Shown piece after piece: positions 7,509 to 17,984 of a DNA stretch of 64,000 nt. This stretch comes from Bacteroidales bacterium. Lineage in GTDB: Bacteria > Bacteroidota > Bacteroidia > Bacteroidales > UBA932. The notes beneath the pieces were generated by a model. The model searched no databases, was not told where the DNA came from, and saw only the letters and a list, made by a program, of their open reading frames with translations. Each line of letters starts with the position of its first letter. Positions within the stretch are counted from its first letter, which is position 1. A program made the translations under genes and the position numbers. Location of the stretch: contig JAILLE010000042.1 in NCBI GenBank assembly GCA_024693285.1, forward strand, positions 1 to 64,000. Reading direction: 5' to 3'.

Positions 7509-9182
7509 ATGAAAAGGATAACCATCATATTTCTCACTTTCCTCATCGCGCTTGTGGCGGTAATACCCGCCAATGCGCAGAACCAAGTGAGATTCAAGAG
7601 ATTATTCGGCAACAGATACAAGCGTGAGAACATCGAGCTGCGGCAGCAGATCGACTCTATGCGCAAAGCGATTGATGAGCTGCGTCAGGAAAACTCGTTG
7701 AAAGACAGCCTGGCGCAAGAGATGCTCCTCATGTACGAGGAGAACGAGGACAAGAGCGCCGCCGGGCTCAACCCGGAGGACTACAGCGCCGAGATCACGG
7801 ACAGCCTCCTCAGCATCTGGTATCTCCACCGCCAGGTCATGGACGACAAGAACGGGGAAGACTACGACATGGATTCCGTGTATTTCACGTCAAATGTCTC
7901 GGATGCCGTGTTGAAAGACAGGCTAGAGAACCTCAACTCGTTCATCACTCTCCCCTACAATGAGACGGTCAGGAACTACATGGTCCTGTATTCGGAGAAA
8001 ATGCCGACCAAGATGGGCAATATACTCGGCTTGTGCCAGTATTACATGCCGATCTTCGAGGAGACTTTCAGCAAGTACGATCTCCCTGACGAGCTTAAAT
8101 ATGTCGCTATAATCGAGTCCGCCCTCAACCCAATCGCTGTCTCGAGGGCTGGAGCTAAAGGAATGTGGCAGTTCATGACCAAGACAGCCAAGAGTTATGG
8201 CCTGGAGATTAATTCCTATGTGGACGAGAGGTTCGATCCGTTCAAATCTTCTGACGCCGCCGCGAGATATCTTAAGGACTCGTACAAGCTCTTCGGTGAC
8301 TGGAACCTAGCCATTTCCTCCTACAATTGCGGTCCAGGTAATGTCAACAAGGCCATCCGTAGAAGCGGATCAAGGGATTTCTGGGCAGTCTATGACTACC
8401 TCCCCAGGGAAACCAGAGGTTATGTGCCAGCCTTTGTCGGGGCGATGTATGCCCTAAAATACAACAAGGAATATGGCTTGACGCCAAACAGCGTCCCGAT
8501 GCCTGTCCAGGTGGATACTTTCGAGATCCACAAGAATCTACATTTCCAGCAAGTTAGCGACCTGATAGGAATCACGGTTGAGGAACTTGAGAATCTCAAT
8601 CCGCAGTATATCAAGGATGTGGTCCCCGGTAATAGCGGGACATATATTCTCCGTCTCCCATTCAATTACTCTAGTGCCTTCATCGCCAACGAGGATTCAA
8701 TCTACAACCATAAATCCGCTGAGCTTCTCAATCCACAGACCTTGGTCAGTAACAAGCCGATAGCCAGTCCCAAGGCAATCGCCGGAGACAGGGTATCCTA
8801 CAAGGTCAAGAGCGGGGATAACCTAGGCAAGATCGCCGCCAGATATCACGTCACAGTCAACCAGCTCAAGACATGGAACCATTTGAAGAGCACTAATATA
8901 CGGGTTGGCCAGACGCTCTATATATATAACAGGGGGAGCGCCCCGGCCGCCTCTAAACAGACCAGTTCCCAGCAATCCTCAGCGAAACCGAAACAGAGTC
9001 CAGCGACACAGACGTCATCGGCTGACACTTCCACAGGTGTCCGGACATATAAAGTCCAGAAAGGCGACTCCCTTTATAAGATCGCTAACAAGTACGGCAC
9101 AACCGTTGACAAACTGATGAAATACAACGGGATCGGAAGCAAGCTCCAAGTCGGGCAGACCATAAAGATCCCTCCCAAATAG
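7509..9182 (+). CDS. LysM-containing lytic murein transglycosylase (MltD-like)
   Basis: A 557-residue exported enzyme that cleaves peptidoglycan glycan strands. It has a signal peptide (residues 1-24, ending ANAQ), a coiled-coil-prone segment (40-80), and an SLT domain with catalytic Glu about 203 in IIESALNP followed by GAKGMWQFM and the AISSYNCGPGNV motif. Two LysM domains, starting near residues 431 and 514, bind peptidoglycan and are joined by a Ser/Gln/Ala-rich linker. ATG 7509 was chosen over the in-frame TTG at 7506. Its stop codon directly abuts the stop of the convergent gene at 9183. Confidence 0.92.
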   Translation: MKRITIIFLTFLIALVAVIPANAQNQVRFKRLFGNRYKRENIELRQQIDSMRKAIDELRQENSLKDSLAQEMLLMYEENEDKSAAGLNPEDYSAEITDSLLSIWYLHRQVMDDKNGEDYDMDSVYFTSNVSDAVLKDRLENLNSFITLPYNETVRNYMVLYSEKMPTKMGNILGLCQYYMPIFEETFSKYDLPDELKYVAIIESALNPIAVSRAGAKGMWQFMTKTAKSYGLEINSYVDERFDPFKSSDAAARYLKDSYKLFGDWNLAISSYNCGPGNVNKAIRRSGSRDFWAVYDYLPRETRGYVPAFVGAMYALKYNKEYGLTPNSVPMPVQVDTFEIHKNLHFQQVSDLIGITVEELENLNPQYIKDVVPGNSGTYILRLPFNYSSAFIANEDSIYNHKSAELLNPQTLVSNKPIASPKAIAGDRVSYKVKSGDNLGKIAARYHVTVNQLKTWNHLKSTNIRVGQTLYIYNRGSAPAASKQTSSQQSSAKPKQSPATQTSSADTSTGVRTYKVQKGDSLYKIANKYGTTVDKLMKYNGIGSKLQVGQTIKIPPK

Positions 9183-10973
9183 TCATAAAGCGAGCACAGC
9201 CTGGAGTTTCGCTTCCCAGACTGATGGCTTCGGATCCTTCATGAGAGGATAAGCGACATCGGAGACCCTGAGATATACCCTCAGGGTTTTCTTTATCATA
9301 AACCTGAACTTGTATCCCCCGACGGCAGAAAAGGCGAATCCCCTTCCATAATAGGCTGGTACAGTGAAATTTCCGGGAGCATCCCTCTCATATGAATATA
9401 TCCTGTCATCCCAATTGTCAACCAAAAACATCGTTCCTCGCAAGTATGCGTGCCATTTACTGGTTTTCCGTCCGAATTCATAATATGCCAGACCCGCCAA
9501 TCCGCGGCATAGCGTGCCTTCCAGCCTGACCCTTGCTCTCCATGTGTCTCCATCTGATTCCCCATACTTAGCGGATATCCCGACGGAAGACCAATCCAGG
9601 TCAACCCGGCCGCCTGTCTTATACTTCAGCGTCTCCTCATAAGGACGGTAGCGTTCCGTGAGCCTGACGGTCAGCACGGCATTCTGTGTGACCTGGACCG
9701 GAACTTTCAGGAACATTTTAAGTTGCCTGCGTGACCTGTCGGAGTGTTTCCCGGCCAAATCAGCCGTCAACTGTGCTCCATAATGCTCAAGTCCAAGCGC
9801 CACTCCCCTCTCATCGGAGGTTTTAGTCCAGCTTCTGACACTTCCCGTGAACGATGAGTCAAAACTCCCGGGATATGACCTCGCTACTCCACTCAGTCTC
9901 CAACCTTCCCCTATCAGGATAGAAGTACCTGCTACGGCCGCGATCGTTTTCGAATGGACATCGTAAGAGGTCTCTCCGAACATATCCACCCCGAACAGAT
10001 TGTATCTGAAATCACCGGAAATCTTGCCTGAGGTAGAGCCTTTCCATGCGGAAAACGACACTTGACCGTTCTTCCCAAGCCATCCCAAAACCACTCCCGG
10101 CATCAACGTGATTTCTTTTCTATTATCTCCTTCCATCCGGTTTCTAAGTCCAGGTAGAGACATGAAGGCAATCATGGAAACGCGGCCTTTCTGGAAATCA
10201 GCGGCTATACCTCTGTGACTTCCGATCCCAGACCAAGACCATGAGGGAGAAAGGCCGGTTGGCCGTCTGGAGAATGACGTAGATGACGAGAGACCGGAAA
10301 GCGACATACCGCTCCAGAGGGATAAGCCTTGGCCGACACGCAGGTTGTAATCCCCGATAACAGCCTTTCCAAGCAGTTTATTCCCGTAACAAGTGATATT
10401 AGCGGCCCAGGAAGAGGGAGGAAACTGGCTCTTGTCTTGGTAATAAGACCTGGCGGCGAGAGAGGCTTCCGCATACTCTCCCACCGCGATCTTATATTTC
10501 GCCCCATAACTAAACGCATCTCCCTTGGCCGCCACCCTTGCTAAAGCGTCTTGACGAATCTCAAGACTGTCTGCCACCGCTCCAGGCAGCGAACGGCTCG
10601 TAAGTGACAAGAATGGCTTCAAAGCAGCGACATAATCAGATCCAAAGCCCTCGACAGCAGATAGTTCCGAGAATGACAGGACATCTCCGAAACGGGAACG
10701 GTAGTCCAGCAGACTAGCCGCCTGATAATGGCTAAATAGTCCGCTTGACACCAGTCTGGACCGGCTGGCGAGATTGATTTCAAGAGGATGCGACAGATAG
10801 TGATTGAATCGCTCAACTTCCTGTTCATCAAGTTCTTCCTCACTTGAGGCTCCGGTGATCACAAGGATTCCCGCCATCGGATCCGCTCTTTGCGCGGGGA
10901 CTGGGATTGGGACGCACATCATTAGGAAGGGGGCGAGCGGAATAAGCCGCGACAGTGATTTGAAGTTTTTCAT
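9183..10973 (-). CDS. Helix-hairpin-helix protein with predicted outer-membrane beta-barrel
   Basis: A 596-residue exported protein. After a signal peptide (about 1-27, ending PAQ) it has a ComEA-like helix-hairpin-helix region (residues about 50-125: LEINLASRSRLVSSGLF, then ELSAVEGFG). The remaining 450 residues consist of alternating short aromatic and polar stretches with many Tyr, Gly and Ser, as in a beta-barrel. Proteins with this layout are common in Bacteroidota, but no function is established. A possible -7 box TATATTAG lies at 10989-10996 on the minus strand. It converges with the transglycosylase gene with no bases between the two stops. Confidence 0.65.
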   Translation of the reverse strand: MKNFKSLSRLIPLAPFLMMCVPIPVPAQRADPMAGILVITGASSEEELDEQEVERFNHYLSHPLEINLASRSRLVSSGLFSHYQAASLLDYRSRFGDVLSFSELSAVEGFGSDYVAALKPFLSLTSRSLPGAVADSLEIRQDALARVAAKGDAFSYGAKYKIAVGEYAEASLAARSYYQDKSQFPPSSWAANITCYGNKLLGKAVIGDYNLRVGQGLSLWSGMSLSGLSSSTSFSRRPTGLSPSWSWSGIGSHRGIAADFQKGRVSMIAFMSLPGLRNRMEGDNRKEITLMPGVVLGWLGKNGQVSFSAWKGSTSGKISGDFRYNLFGVDMFGETSYDVHSKTIAAVAGTSILIGEGWRLSGVARSYPGSFDSSFTGSVRSWTKTSDERGVALGLEHYGAQLTADLAGKHSDRSRRQLKMFLKVPVQVTQNAVLTVRLTERYRPYEETLKYKTGGRVDLDWSSVGISAKYGESDGDTWRARVRLEGTLCRGLAGLAYYEFGRKTSKWHAYLRGTMFLVDNWDDRIYSYERDAPGNFTVPAYYGRGFAFSAVGGYKFRFMIKKTLRVYLRVSDVAYPLMKDPKPSVWEAKLQAVLAL

Positions 10974-11070
10974 ATCGGATTGTTTCCGCTAATATAAGGA
11001 AGCTGGCGGATTTATTCCCGTGATGATAAAAAAGGTTCGTCGTTTATTTCTGTTTTTTATAAGGATTGGC

Positions 11071-11078
11071 TATTTTTG
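11071..11078 (+). promoter_or_regulatory. -7 box of hpt-adk
   Basis: TATTTTTG matches TAnnTTTG and ends 21 nt before the ATG at 11100. The -33 region has TTTCTG near 11047-11052 rather than a clean TTTG. Confidence 0.5.
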
Positions 11079-11099
11079 TGAATACCAAAAATAAATCTT

Positions 11100-12215
11100 A
11101 TGAGTAATATCAGACTTCACGACAAATCTTTCCGCCCTTTCATCGATTATGACAAGATCGAGAGCGCCATCGACGAGGTGGCAGCCAAGATCACGGCTGA
11201 TTACAAGGACAGCAAGGACGCTCCTGTCCTCCTTTGTGTGCTGAACGGATCGATCCTTTTCACCGCTGAGCTGATGAAGAGGTTGACTTTCAAGTGCGAG
11301 ATAGTATGCGTGAAGTTGTCCTCCTATGTCGGGACAAAATCAACCGGCGAGGTCAGGGACATCATCGGAATGACTGGAGATGTCAAGGGCAAGCGGGTCA
11401 TAATTGTCGAAGACATAGTTGACTCCGGCAGGACGATCGCCAATCTGGTCAATATGATGGAGGCTAACGGAGCCACTGAGACAAAGATATGCACGATGCT
11501 TCTAAAGCCAGGTTGCTACAAGTTGGACAAGAAGATCGATTATGTGGCGATGGAGATTCCCGATGATTTCATAGTCGGCTTCGGCCTTGATTATGATGGT
11601 CTCGGGAGGAATATCAAGGATATTTATGTTTTGGACGACAATATGAAATACTACATTCTTTTCGGCCCTCCGGGTGCGGGCAAAGGCACCCAGGCCGCCT
11701 CTATGGCGGAAAGGTTCAACCTCTGCCACATCTCGACAGGAGACCTCCTGAGGGGTGAGATGGCAAAAGGAACCGAGCTCGGACTCAAGGCCAAGGCCCT
11801 TATCGAGGCCGGAGAGTTGGTCCCCGATGAGATCGTCGAGGGGATGATCGAGAACAAGTTTGACTCCGTAAAGGGATATTCAGGCTTCCTTCTCGATGGT
11901 TTTCCCCGCACGACTGCCCAGGCCAAGGCTCTTGACGCTATGCTCGCGAAGAGGGACACAAAGGTCAGCGGTGTGGTCTCCCTCATGATTCCGGACGAGA
12001 TGATCAAGGAGAGGATACGCCACCGCGCCGCTATCGAAGGCCGCGCTGACGACGCCTCCGACGAGACTATATCCAACAGGATCAAGACCTACCACGAGAA
12101 AACCGAGCCTCTTGTGGAGTATTACAAAGCCGCCGGTGCCTACAACGAGATTGACGGGACCGGCACTATCGAGGAGGTCCGCGATAGGATCAACTCATTG
12201 ATGGAGAGTATTTAA
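11100..12215 (+). CDS. hpt-adk: Hypoxanthine phosphoribosyltransferase-adenylate kinase fusion
   Basis: A single uninterrupted 371-residue frame holds two complete enzymes. Residues 1-181 are a purine phosphoribosyltransferase (PRPP motif EDIVDSGRT, 104-112), which salvages hypoxanthine or guanine to IMP or GMP. Residues 182-371 are adenylate kinase (P-loop GPPGAGKGT, 189-197; then DGFPRT), which balances AMP, ADP and ATP. The kinase is of the short type without a zinc-binding LID. There is no linker: the usual adk initiator Met is residue 182. Separate adjacent hpt and adk genes followed by obgE are usual in Bacteroidales, and obgE lies just downstream here. The frame could give one bifunctional protein, or adk could also be started internally at 11643. 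Confidence 0.9.
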   Translation: MSNIRLHDKSFRPFIDYDKIESAIDEVAAKITADYKDSKDAPVLLCVLNGSILFTAELMKRLTFKCEIVCVKLSSYVGTKSTGEVRDIIGMTGDVKGKRVIIVEDIVDSGRTIANLVNMMEANGATETKICTMLLKPGCYKLDKKIDYVAMEIPDDFIVGFGLDYDGLGRNIKDIYVLDDNMKYYILFGPPGAGKGTQAASMAERFNLCHISTGDLLRGEMAKGTELGLKAKALIEAGELVPDEIVEGMIENKFDSVKGYSGFLLDGFPRTTAQAKALDAMLAKRDTKVSGVVSLMIPDEMIKERIRHRAAIEGRADDASDETISNRIKTYHEKTEPLVEYYKAAGAYNEIDGTGTIEEVRDRINSLMESI

Positions 12216-12235
12216 CCTTTTAACACATATTCTTT

Positions 12236-14575
12236 ATGGACAGACGCTTTTGGGCAGTTCTGCTGACCGCGATATTATCTTTAACGCCAGTGGCCGCCCA
12301 GGAGCCTCTGGATCAAATGATCAACCGAGGGCTTGAGCGTTCTTCCGCACAAGCTCTCATCCTAGCTAAAAACCTGCGGGACAAAGCGGATGCCCTGCCT
12401 CGCACCTGGGAAAACGGGGAACTTAAAACCACCGGTTACGGGGGATGGGTCTCGGGCTTCTTCCCCGGAGTTCTCTGGATGCTCTATGAGGAGACCGGAA
12501 AGCCTGAGTTTGAGGAATATGCGAGGATGTACACCAGCCGTGTAGAGCCTGCCAAGAAACTGACCAACACCCATGACCTCGGGTTTATGCTGATGTCCAG
12601 TTTCGGACAAGGCTACCGGCTGACTGGAGATCCTCATTATCTTGAGGTCATACATGAAGGGACGGACAGCCTGATGACCCGCTGGAATCCATTCCTGGGG
12701 GTGATGAAGTCGTGGAATGAGAATGAAAAATGGAAGTTCCCCGTCATCATCGACAATATGATGAACCTGGAGATGCTATGCTTTTGCAGCAAGGTATTCG
12801 GGGATAGGCATTATGCGGAAGCCGCTGTGACTCATAGCAAAACCACGATCAAGAACCATTTCCGCGATGACGCCTCCACCTGGCACGTGGTCTCTTATGA
12901 CCCTGTCGCCGGAGGAGTACAGGTAAAGAATACCTCGCAAGGTTATTCAGACGACAGCGCATGGGCCAGAGGGCAGTCCTGGGGACTCTATGGTTATACC
13001 ATGATGTACAGGGAAACACTTGATCCTGTGTTTCTTGAGCAAGCCAGGAAGATAGCCCGTTTCCTATCGAATCATCCCAATCTTCCAAAGGATAAGATCC
13101 CCTGCTGGGATTACAACGCGCCGGGAGCCCCTGACACCCAAAGGGACGCTTCCTCTGGAGCCATCATGGCCTCGGCTCTCATCGAACTGAGCCAGTTGGA
13201 TCCTGGTCCTGAGTCGGCCGGATGGCTGGAACTCGCTATCCAACAACTACGTACGTTAAGCTCACCCAAGTTCTTGGCTGAGCCCGGAGAACAGGGAGGA
13301 TTCATTTTGAAGCATAGTGTAGGAAGTCTCCCAGGCAAGTCTGAGGTGGATGTCCCGCTAACATATGCCGACTATTACTACATCGAGGCTTTACTGCGCT
13401 TGAAAAAGCTTCTGGGGCGCCCTGACGGGACCGCTGACAGGAAAGTCTGGGTTGACGCCTTGGTAAAAGTGGCTGATCCCATACTCACGAATCTGGCTGC
13501 CGGAACCCTTAAAAAGAATATGCCGTACGAGACCCGCAACCAGGACAAGAATCACCAGGTCGTGGCTTATCTTGAGGCTGTTGGGAGAACCATCTGCGGA
13601 ATAGCTCCCTGGCTTGAGCTCGGACCAGACAACACAGAGGAAGGTCGCCTGAGAGAAATGTATATTGACTTGACAGTCAAAGGTTTGAAAAACGCCGTAA
13701 ATCCTTCCTCCCCGGACTATCTGACTTTCGACGGCAAGTCCGGCGGGCAACCTCTTGTGGACGCCGCTTTCTTGGCTGAGGGGATATTGAGAGCTCCGAC
13801 ACAGATATGGGGAAGGCTCGACAAAAAGACTCAGCAACGTCTTGTGGCGGAATGGAAGCGGTCTAGGGAGATCACACCCGGAGAGAACAACTGGCTTCTT
13901 TTCGCCTCAACTGTCGAAGCGGCTCTTCTGGAGTTTACCGGCGATTATGACAAGGACAGGCTCTTGTATGGTGTCAAGCGCTTCAGGGACGATTGGTACA
14001 AAGGTGATGGCTGGTATGGTGACGGAAATGATCTGCATCTTGACTATTATAACAGTCTTGTCATCCATCCAATGCTTACTGAGGTCCTGAGGGTGATGAA
14101 TAAGCACGGGATCGAGGGCTCTGATTTCCTGCCTGATCAGGAAAAACGGCTTGGCAGGTATGCGGCGGAACTGGAGAGGATGATCTCGCCTGAAGGGACA
14201 TATCCAGTGATCGGACGATCGATAGCCTACCGTTTCGGCTCGTTCCACGCCCTTGCGGATGCGGCGTTTCTACATCTTCTTCCTGATAATCTGAGTCCTG
14301 CCCAAGTGAGATGCGGCCTCACATCAGTGATATCCCGCCAAATATCCGCCCCTGGTACATTCGATGGAAACGGCTGGTTAAGAATCGGTTACGCTGGATT
14401 CCAAGTCCAAATGGGAGAAACTTACATCAATACAGGCAGCGTCTATCTCTGCACTGCCGCGTTCCTTCCGCTTGGTCTTCCCGCTGACGATCCCTTCTGG
14501 TGCGCCCCGGCCCGTGACTGGACTTCCCGCAAAGCCTGGAACGGCATCGACGTCGGCCTCGACCACGCGATGTGA
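12236..14575 (+). CDS. GH88-type unsaturated glycuronyl hydrolase fused to DUF2264
   Basis: A 779-residue exported protein with a signal peptide ending VAAQ at about residue 21. Residues about 30-390 match the glycoside hydrolase 88 fold ([47 protein letters not shown]), which removes unsaturated uronic acids left by polysaccharide lyases. Residues about 400-779 match DUF2264 (NQVVAYLE-like [24 protein letters not shown], and [21 protein letters not shown]), a family often found with rhamnogalacturonan-degrading genes. The protein probably acts in the periplasm on pectin or host glycan fragments. It sits 20 nt after hpt-adk, an odd place for a carbohydrate enzyme. Confidence 0.82.
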   Translation: MDRRFWAVLLTAILSLTPVAAQEPLDQMINRGLERSSAQALILAKNLRDKADALPRTWENGELKTTGYGGWVSGFFPGVLWMLYEETGKPEFEEYARMYTSRVEPAKKLTNTHDLGFMLMSSFGQGYRLTGDPHYLEVIHEGTDSLMTRWNPFLGVMKSWNENEKWKFPVIIDNMMNLEMLCFCSKVFGDRHYAEAAVTHSKTTIKNHFRDDASTWHVVSYDPVAGGVQVKNTSQGYSDDSAWARGQSWGLYGYTMMYRETLDPVFLEQARKIARFLSNHPNLPKDKIPCWDYNAPGAPDTQRDASSGAIMASALIELSQLDPGPESAGWLELAIQQLRTLSSPKFLAEPGEQGGFILKHSVGSLPGKSEVDVPLTYADYYYIEALLRLKKLLGRPDGTADRKVWVDALVKVADPILTNLAAGTLKKNMPYETRNQDKNHQVVAYLEAVGRTICGIAPWLELGPDNTEEGRLREMYIDLTVKGLKNAVNPSSPDYLTFDGKSGGQPLVDAAFLAEGILRAPTQIWGRLDKKTQQRLVAEWKRSREITPGENNWLLFASTVEAALLEFTGDYDKDRLLYGVKRFRDDWYKGDGWYGDGNDLHLDYYNSLVIHPMLTEVLRVMNKHGIEGSDFLPDQEKRLGRYAAELERMISPEGTYPVIGRSIAYRFGSFHALADAAFLHLLPDNLSPAQVRCGLTSVISRQISAPGTFDGNGWLRIGYAGFQVQMGETYINTGSVYLCTAAFLPLGLPADDPFWCAPARDWTSRKAWNGIDVGLDHAM

Positions 14576-14577
14576 AC

Positions 14578-14608
14578 TTAGGGAAATCAAAAAGAATCGC
14601 TACCTTCG
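14578..14608 (+). promoter_or_regulatory. Promoter of obgE
   Basis: TTAG (14578-14581), a 19-nt spacer and TACCTTCG (14601-14608) resemble the TTTG/TAnnTTTG pair with the TTCG variant. ObgE ATG 14628 follows 20 nt after the -7 box, which argues against the longer frame starting at 14472. Confidence 0.5.
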
Positions 14609-14627
14609 CGCTATAATACTAGCGATT

Positions 14628-15620
14628 ATGCCTGACTCGAACTTCATAGACTACGTTAAGATATTCTGCGCCTCTGGACACGGCGGCGCTGGATCGATGC
14701 ATCTTCACAGGGCCAAGTACGTGCCGAAGGGTGGACCGGACGGAGGCGACGGCGGCCGTGGCGGCCACATCATCCTCAAGGCCAATCCCCAATTCTGGAC
14801 TCTGATCCATCTCAAATACCGCAAGCATGTCAAAGCGGATAACGGCGGACATGGTGAAGGAGGACTCAGGACAGGCAAGAACGGGCAGGACATCATTCTG
14901 GAAGTACCCGTCGGAACAGTGGCGAAAGATGCTGAGACTGAAGAGGTTCTGTTTGAGCTGATGGAGCCTGGCGAGGAGAGGATCCTCTGTAAGGGAGGCC
15001 GCGGAGGTCTTGGCAACAACAATTTCAAGTCAGCTACCAACCAAACTCCCAGATACGCCCAGCCAGGTGAGGAGGGAGAGGAAGGATGGTTTATTCTCGA
15101 GCTTAAACTCCTTGCCGACGTGGGCCTTGTGGGTTTCCCTAATGCCGGCAAGTCCACTCTGCTCGCCGCTATCACGGCGGCTAAACCCAAAATAGCCAAC
15201 TATGCCTTCACGACCCTTGAGCCAAATCTTGGAATCGTGAAGTATTACGACGACCGCTCTTTCGTGATGGCCGATATTCCCGGAATCATCGAAGGCGCCC
15301 ATGAGGGCAAAGGAATCGGGATCAGGTTCCTAAGGCATATTGAACGGAATTCCGTGCTGCTGTTCATGGTCTCGGCAGAGGAGGATGACATCGCGGCCGG
15401 CTACCAGACCCTCCTTAACGAGCTTAAGGAATACAACCCCGAACTACTTGATAAAGAGCGGGTTCTGGCAATCACAAAATGTGACCTGATCGACAAGAAG
15501 ATAGAGTCCGAGATTGAGCCTGCTCTTCCAAAGGGCATACCTCACATATTCATTTCATCTGTTTCCGGAGAAGGGCTTAAAGAGCTCAAGGACATGTTAT
15601 GGTCTGCGCTTCAGTCATAG
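14628..15620 (+). CDS. obgE: GTPase ObgE/CgtA
   Basis: A 330-residue ribosome-associated GTPase needed for 50S subunit maturation and stress signalling. The N-terminal glycine-rich Obg fold (residues about 1-158; [21 protein letters not shown]) precedes the G domain with G1 GFPNAGKS, G3 [12 protein letters not shown] and G4 TKCD. The start at 14628 gives the usual N-terminus (FIDYVKIF) and follows a promoter. The gene overlaps the PAP2 gene by 22 nt. Confidence 0.95.
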   Translation: MPDSNFIDYVKIFCASGHGGAGSMHLHRAKYVPKGGPDGGDGGRGGHIILKANPQFWTLIHLKYRKHVKADNGGHGEGGLRTGKNGQDIILEVPVGTVAKDAETEEVLFELMEPGEERILCKGGRGGLGNNNFKSATNQTPRYAQPGEEGEEGWFILELKLLADVGLVGFPNAGKSTLLAAITAAKPKIANYAFTTLEPNLGIVKYYDDRSFVMADIPGIIEGAHEGKGIGIRFLRHIERNSVLLFMVSAEEDDIAAGYQTLLNELKEYNPELLDKERVLAITKCDLIDKKIESEIEPALPKGIPHIFISSVSGEGLKELKDMLWSALQS

Positions 15621-16264
15621 GCACCCTGCACCAGACCGATCAGGAGCTGACTCTGGCCATCAACAGCTGGAGCGCCCCTTGGAGTGACAGTTTCTGGACA
15701 ACGATGTCTGACATCAAGTTCTGGATCCCGGCCTACGTTATCTGCGCGATATTCTTGTTCAAGATGCTCGGCTGGAAGAAAGCCCTGATTGTCCTCGCAT
15801 CCGCTGCCTTGGCTTTCGGCATGTGCGACCAAGTCTCCAATCTTGTGAAGCATTCGGTCTCAAGACTGCGTCCATGCTACTCTTTCCCGATGCTTGATGG
15901 AGGACTTAACGTGCTTGAGAAGAGGGGCGGTCTCTTTGGATTCTTCTCGGCTCACGCCGCCAACGCATTCTCATTCGCCGTATGTATGATCCTTGGCTTC
16001 GCCAATGATAAGTCCCACACTTACAAAGCCTTCCGTGCGGGAATACTGTCTTGGGCCTCCCTTGTCTCGATAAGCCGGATTTTTGTCGGTAAGCACTACC
16101 TGGGTGATGTCCTGGTGGGGGCGCTTATAGGAATAACGATAGGCTACCTTTTGGGCAGCCTATCAAACCTGTTGATCAGGAAATATATCGAAAGGATCCC
16201 CTCTCTTACAATTCAGGAAGGGTCTTCTCCATCTGAATCCCCCTCGATCCCTTTACAAGAATAG
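15599..16264 (+). CDS. PAP2-family membrane phosphatase (undecaprenyl-diphosphatase-like)
   Basis: A 221-residue membrane protein with five or six membrane segments. It has all three PAP2 motifs: K-x6-RP in KHSVSRLRP, a central SAH motif in [10 protein letters not shown] (in place of PSGH), and SR-x5-H-x3-D in [12 protein letters not shown]. Such enzymes recycle undecaprenyl diphosphate or remove lipid A phosphates at the periplasmic face. It starts inside the end of obgE (22-nt overlap), and its last 59 nt overlap the end of murF on the other strand. Confidence 0.85.
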   Translation: MVCASVIGTLHQTDQELTLAINSWSAPWSDSFWTTMSDIKFWIPAYVICAIFLFKMLGWKKALIVLASAALAFGMCDQVSNLVKHSVSRLRPCYSFPMLDGGLNVLEKRGGLFGFFSAHAANAFSFAVCMILGFANDKSHTYKAFRAGILSWASLVSISRIFVGKHYLGDVLVGALIGITIGYLLGSLSNLLIRKYIERIPSLTIQEGSSPSESPSIPLQE

Positions 16265-17540
16265 TCATTCCGCTGACAGGATTCTCTTTCAACCAGATGG
16301 CAAGATCTTCGGATGAGGCGAACCATTTCACGGCTGTGGAAGGACGGGCGGCAAGCGCTTTTTTGAACTCATCACCCACGAGGCAAACCAGATCAAGGCC
16401 CATCGAGAGAACCTGATTAAGAACCTTAAGATGCTCCGCCTCAGACTCTTCCCCCAGCTCTCTCATATCCCCAAGCAAAGCTCCCTTACATTCGGCCTCG
16501 ACAAGGATGAGATTATCCAAAGCGGCGGCCATACTGCTCGGATTGGCATTGTAGGCATCTTGGATCAGGATATTCCTTTCAGTCTTCTCCATCTGGGAGC
16601 GATTATTCTTAGGAATATAGCTTGAGACGGCTTCAACGGCTTCCTCGACGCTGATTCCGAAATGGAGACCAACCGCTATGGCCGCGACGATATTTGTGGC
16701 ATTGTAGGCGCCAGCTAGATGGGTTTCAACCAATATACCTTCAGGAAGCCTCATCCTCAGGAAGGGATGCTCCGCACTTGAACGAAGGACCTTCGCCTTC
16801 ATCAAAGACAGTCCATACGGAATGATATCGGAGTCCGGCCAGCGTTCGGCAGCCATCGCGGATAGGTCGGAATCATCAGCGTTCACAAAAGCCTTACCAC
16901 CATGGGCGGCAAGATAGTCATAAAGCTGACCTTTGGCCTTTTTCACGCCTTCAAAACTCCCGAAACCGAGCAGATGCGCCCTACCGACATTGGTGATCAG
17001 ACCATAATCAGGCTCGCTGACCTTCACTAGCTTGGCGATGTCGTCCGGATGGTTGGCACCCATTTCGATAACTGCCAGCTGTGTGTTCCCATCTATAGCT
17101 AGCAACGATAACGGTACCCCAATGTCATTGTTCAAGTTGCCTTTAGTGGCAGTCACATTGTATTTGACGGACAGAACCCTGGTTATCAGTTCCTTGGTCG
17201 TGGTCTTTCCATTTGTGCCGGTTAGGCCGATAACAGTCAGCCTGCGGCCGTCCACAAAGGTGTTCTCGCGATGATGGCGGGCCAAGGCTTGAAGAGCCTC
17301 TAGTGTGTCAGGCACAGGAATAACTCGCTCTTCGCCAGAAGAAGCGGCCGCGGAATCCGCATTCACGACAGCATACTTCGCACCCTGCTCAAGAGCTTTG
17401 AGAGCATATTCATTACCATCAAAATTCTCACCTTTGAGGCCAAAAAACATCTCACCTCCCGCTATAGCCCTGCTATCGGTGGTGACTTTCGAGCACTTCT
17501 TGAATAAGGAATAAAGTCCCTGTATATCAATCATTTCCAA
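16206..17540 (-). CDS. murF: UDP-N-acetylmuramoyl-tripeptide--D-alanyl-D-alanine ligase
   Basis: A 444-residue cytoplasmic Mur ligase that adds D-Ala-D-Ala to the UDP-MurNAc-tripeptide, the last soluble step of peptidoglycan precursor synthesis. The ATP-binding motif GTNGKTTT is at 108-115; NNDIGVPLSLL, ANHPDDIAKL and DAYNANPSSM are typical MurF segments. It is the last gene of a minus-strand operon (tgt, LptF/G permease, uracil permease, dut, murF) and follows dut by 6 nt. Its 3' end overlaps the PAP2 gene. Confidence 0.95.
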   Translation of the reverse strand: MEMIDIQGLYSLFKKCSKVTTDSRAIAGGEMFFGLKGENFDGNEYALKALEQGAKYAVVNADSAAASSGEERVIPVPDTLEALQALARHHRENTFVDGRRLTVIGLTGTNGKTTTKELITRVLSVKYNVTATKGNLNNDIGVPLSLLAIDGNTQLAVIEMGANHPDDIAKLVKVSEPDYGLITNVGRAHLLGFGSFEGVKKAKGQLYDYLAAHGGKAFVNADDSDLSAMAAERWPDSDIIPYGLSLMKAKVLRSSAEHPFLRMRLPEGILVETHLAGAYNATNIVAAIAVGLHFGISVEEAVEAVSSYIPKNNRSQMEKTERNILIQDAYNANPSSMAAALDNLILVEAECKGALLGDMRELGEESEAEHLKVLNQVLSMGLDLVCLVGDEFKKALAARPSTAVKWFASSEDLAIWLKENPVSGMTILVKGSRGIQMEKTLPEL

Positions 17541-17546
17541 CTCACT

Positions 17547-17984
17547 CTATTTATTGCCGGTGCTTCCCCAGCCACCGGCTCCCCTATCTGTCTCAGAAAG
17601 AACCTCAACATCCTCCCACTCAACCCTCTCATGCTTGGAGACAACCATCTGGGCTATTCTCTCCCCAGGAACCAGCTCGAAAGGCTCGTTTGAAAGGTTG
17701 ACCAGAGAGGTGCGCAGCTCGCCGCGGAAATCGGCATCGACCGTCCCGGGAGAGTTAATCACTGTGATGCCTTTTTTCGTGGCCAGGCCGCTGCGAGGTC
17801 GGATCTGGGCCTCATAGCCCACCGGCAACTCGATGAATATGCCGGTGGGAACGAGAACACGCTCAAGAGGCTTAATAATGATCGGCTCAGGAATATCTGC
17901 CCTCAGATCCATTCCGGCCGAAGCTTCGGTGGCGTAGAAGGGATCAGGCCACTGGCTCTTGTTGACTATCTTAACTTTCAGCAT
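17547..17984 (-). CDS. dut: Deoxyuridine 5'-triphosphate nucleotidohydrolase
   Basis: A 145-residue trimeric dUTPase that hydrolyses dUTP to dUMP, keeping uracil out of DNA and supplying dTMP synthesis. All five motifs are present: [33 protein letters not shown] and the C-terminal [10 protein letters not shown]. It overlaps the uracil permease gene by 14 nt and precedes murF by 6 nt in the same operon. Confidence 0.96.
   Translation of the reverse strand: MLKVKIVNKSQWPDPFYATEASAGMDLRADIPEPIIIKPLERVLVPTGIFIELPVGYEAQIRPRSGLATKKGITVINSPGTVDADFRGELRTSLVNLSNEPFELVPGERIAQMVVSKHERVEWEDVEVLSETDRGAGGWGSTGNK

Noticed and set aside
14472..14627. Upstream extension of the obgE frame
   Set aside because: It overlaps the end of the GH88-DUF2264 gene in another frame, and the promoter and family N-terminus point to 14628.
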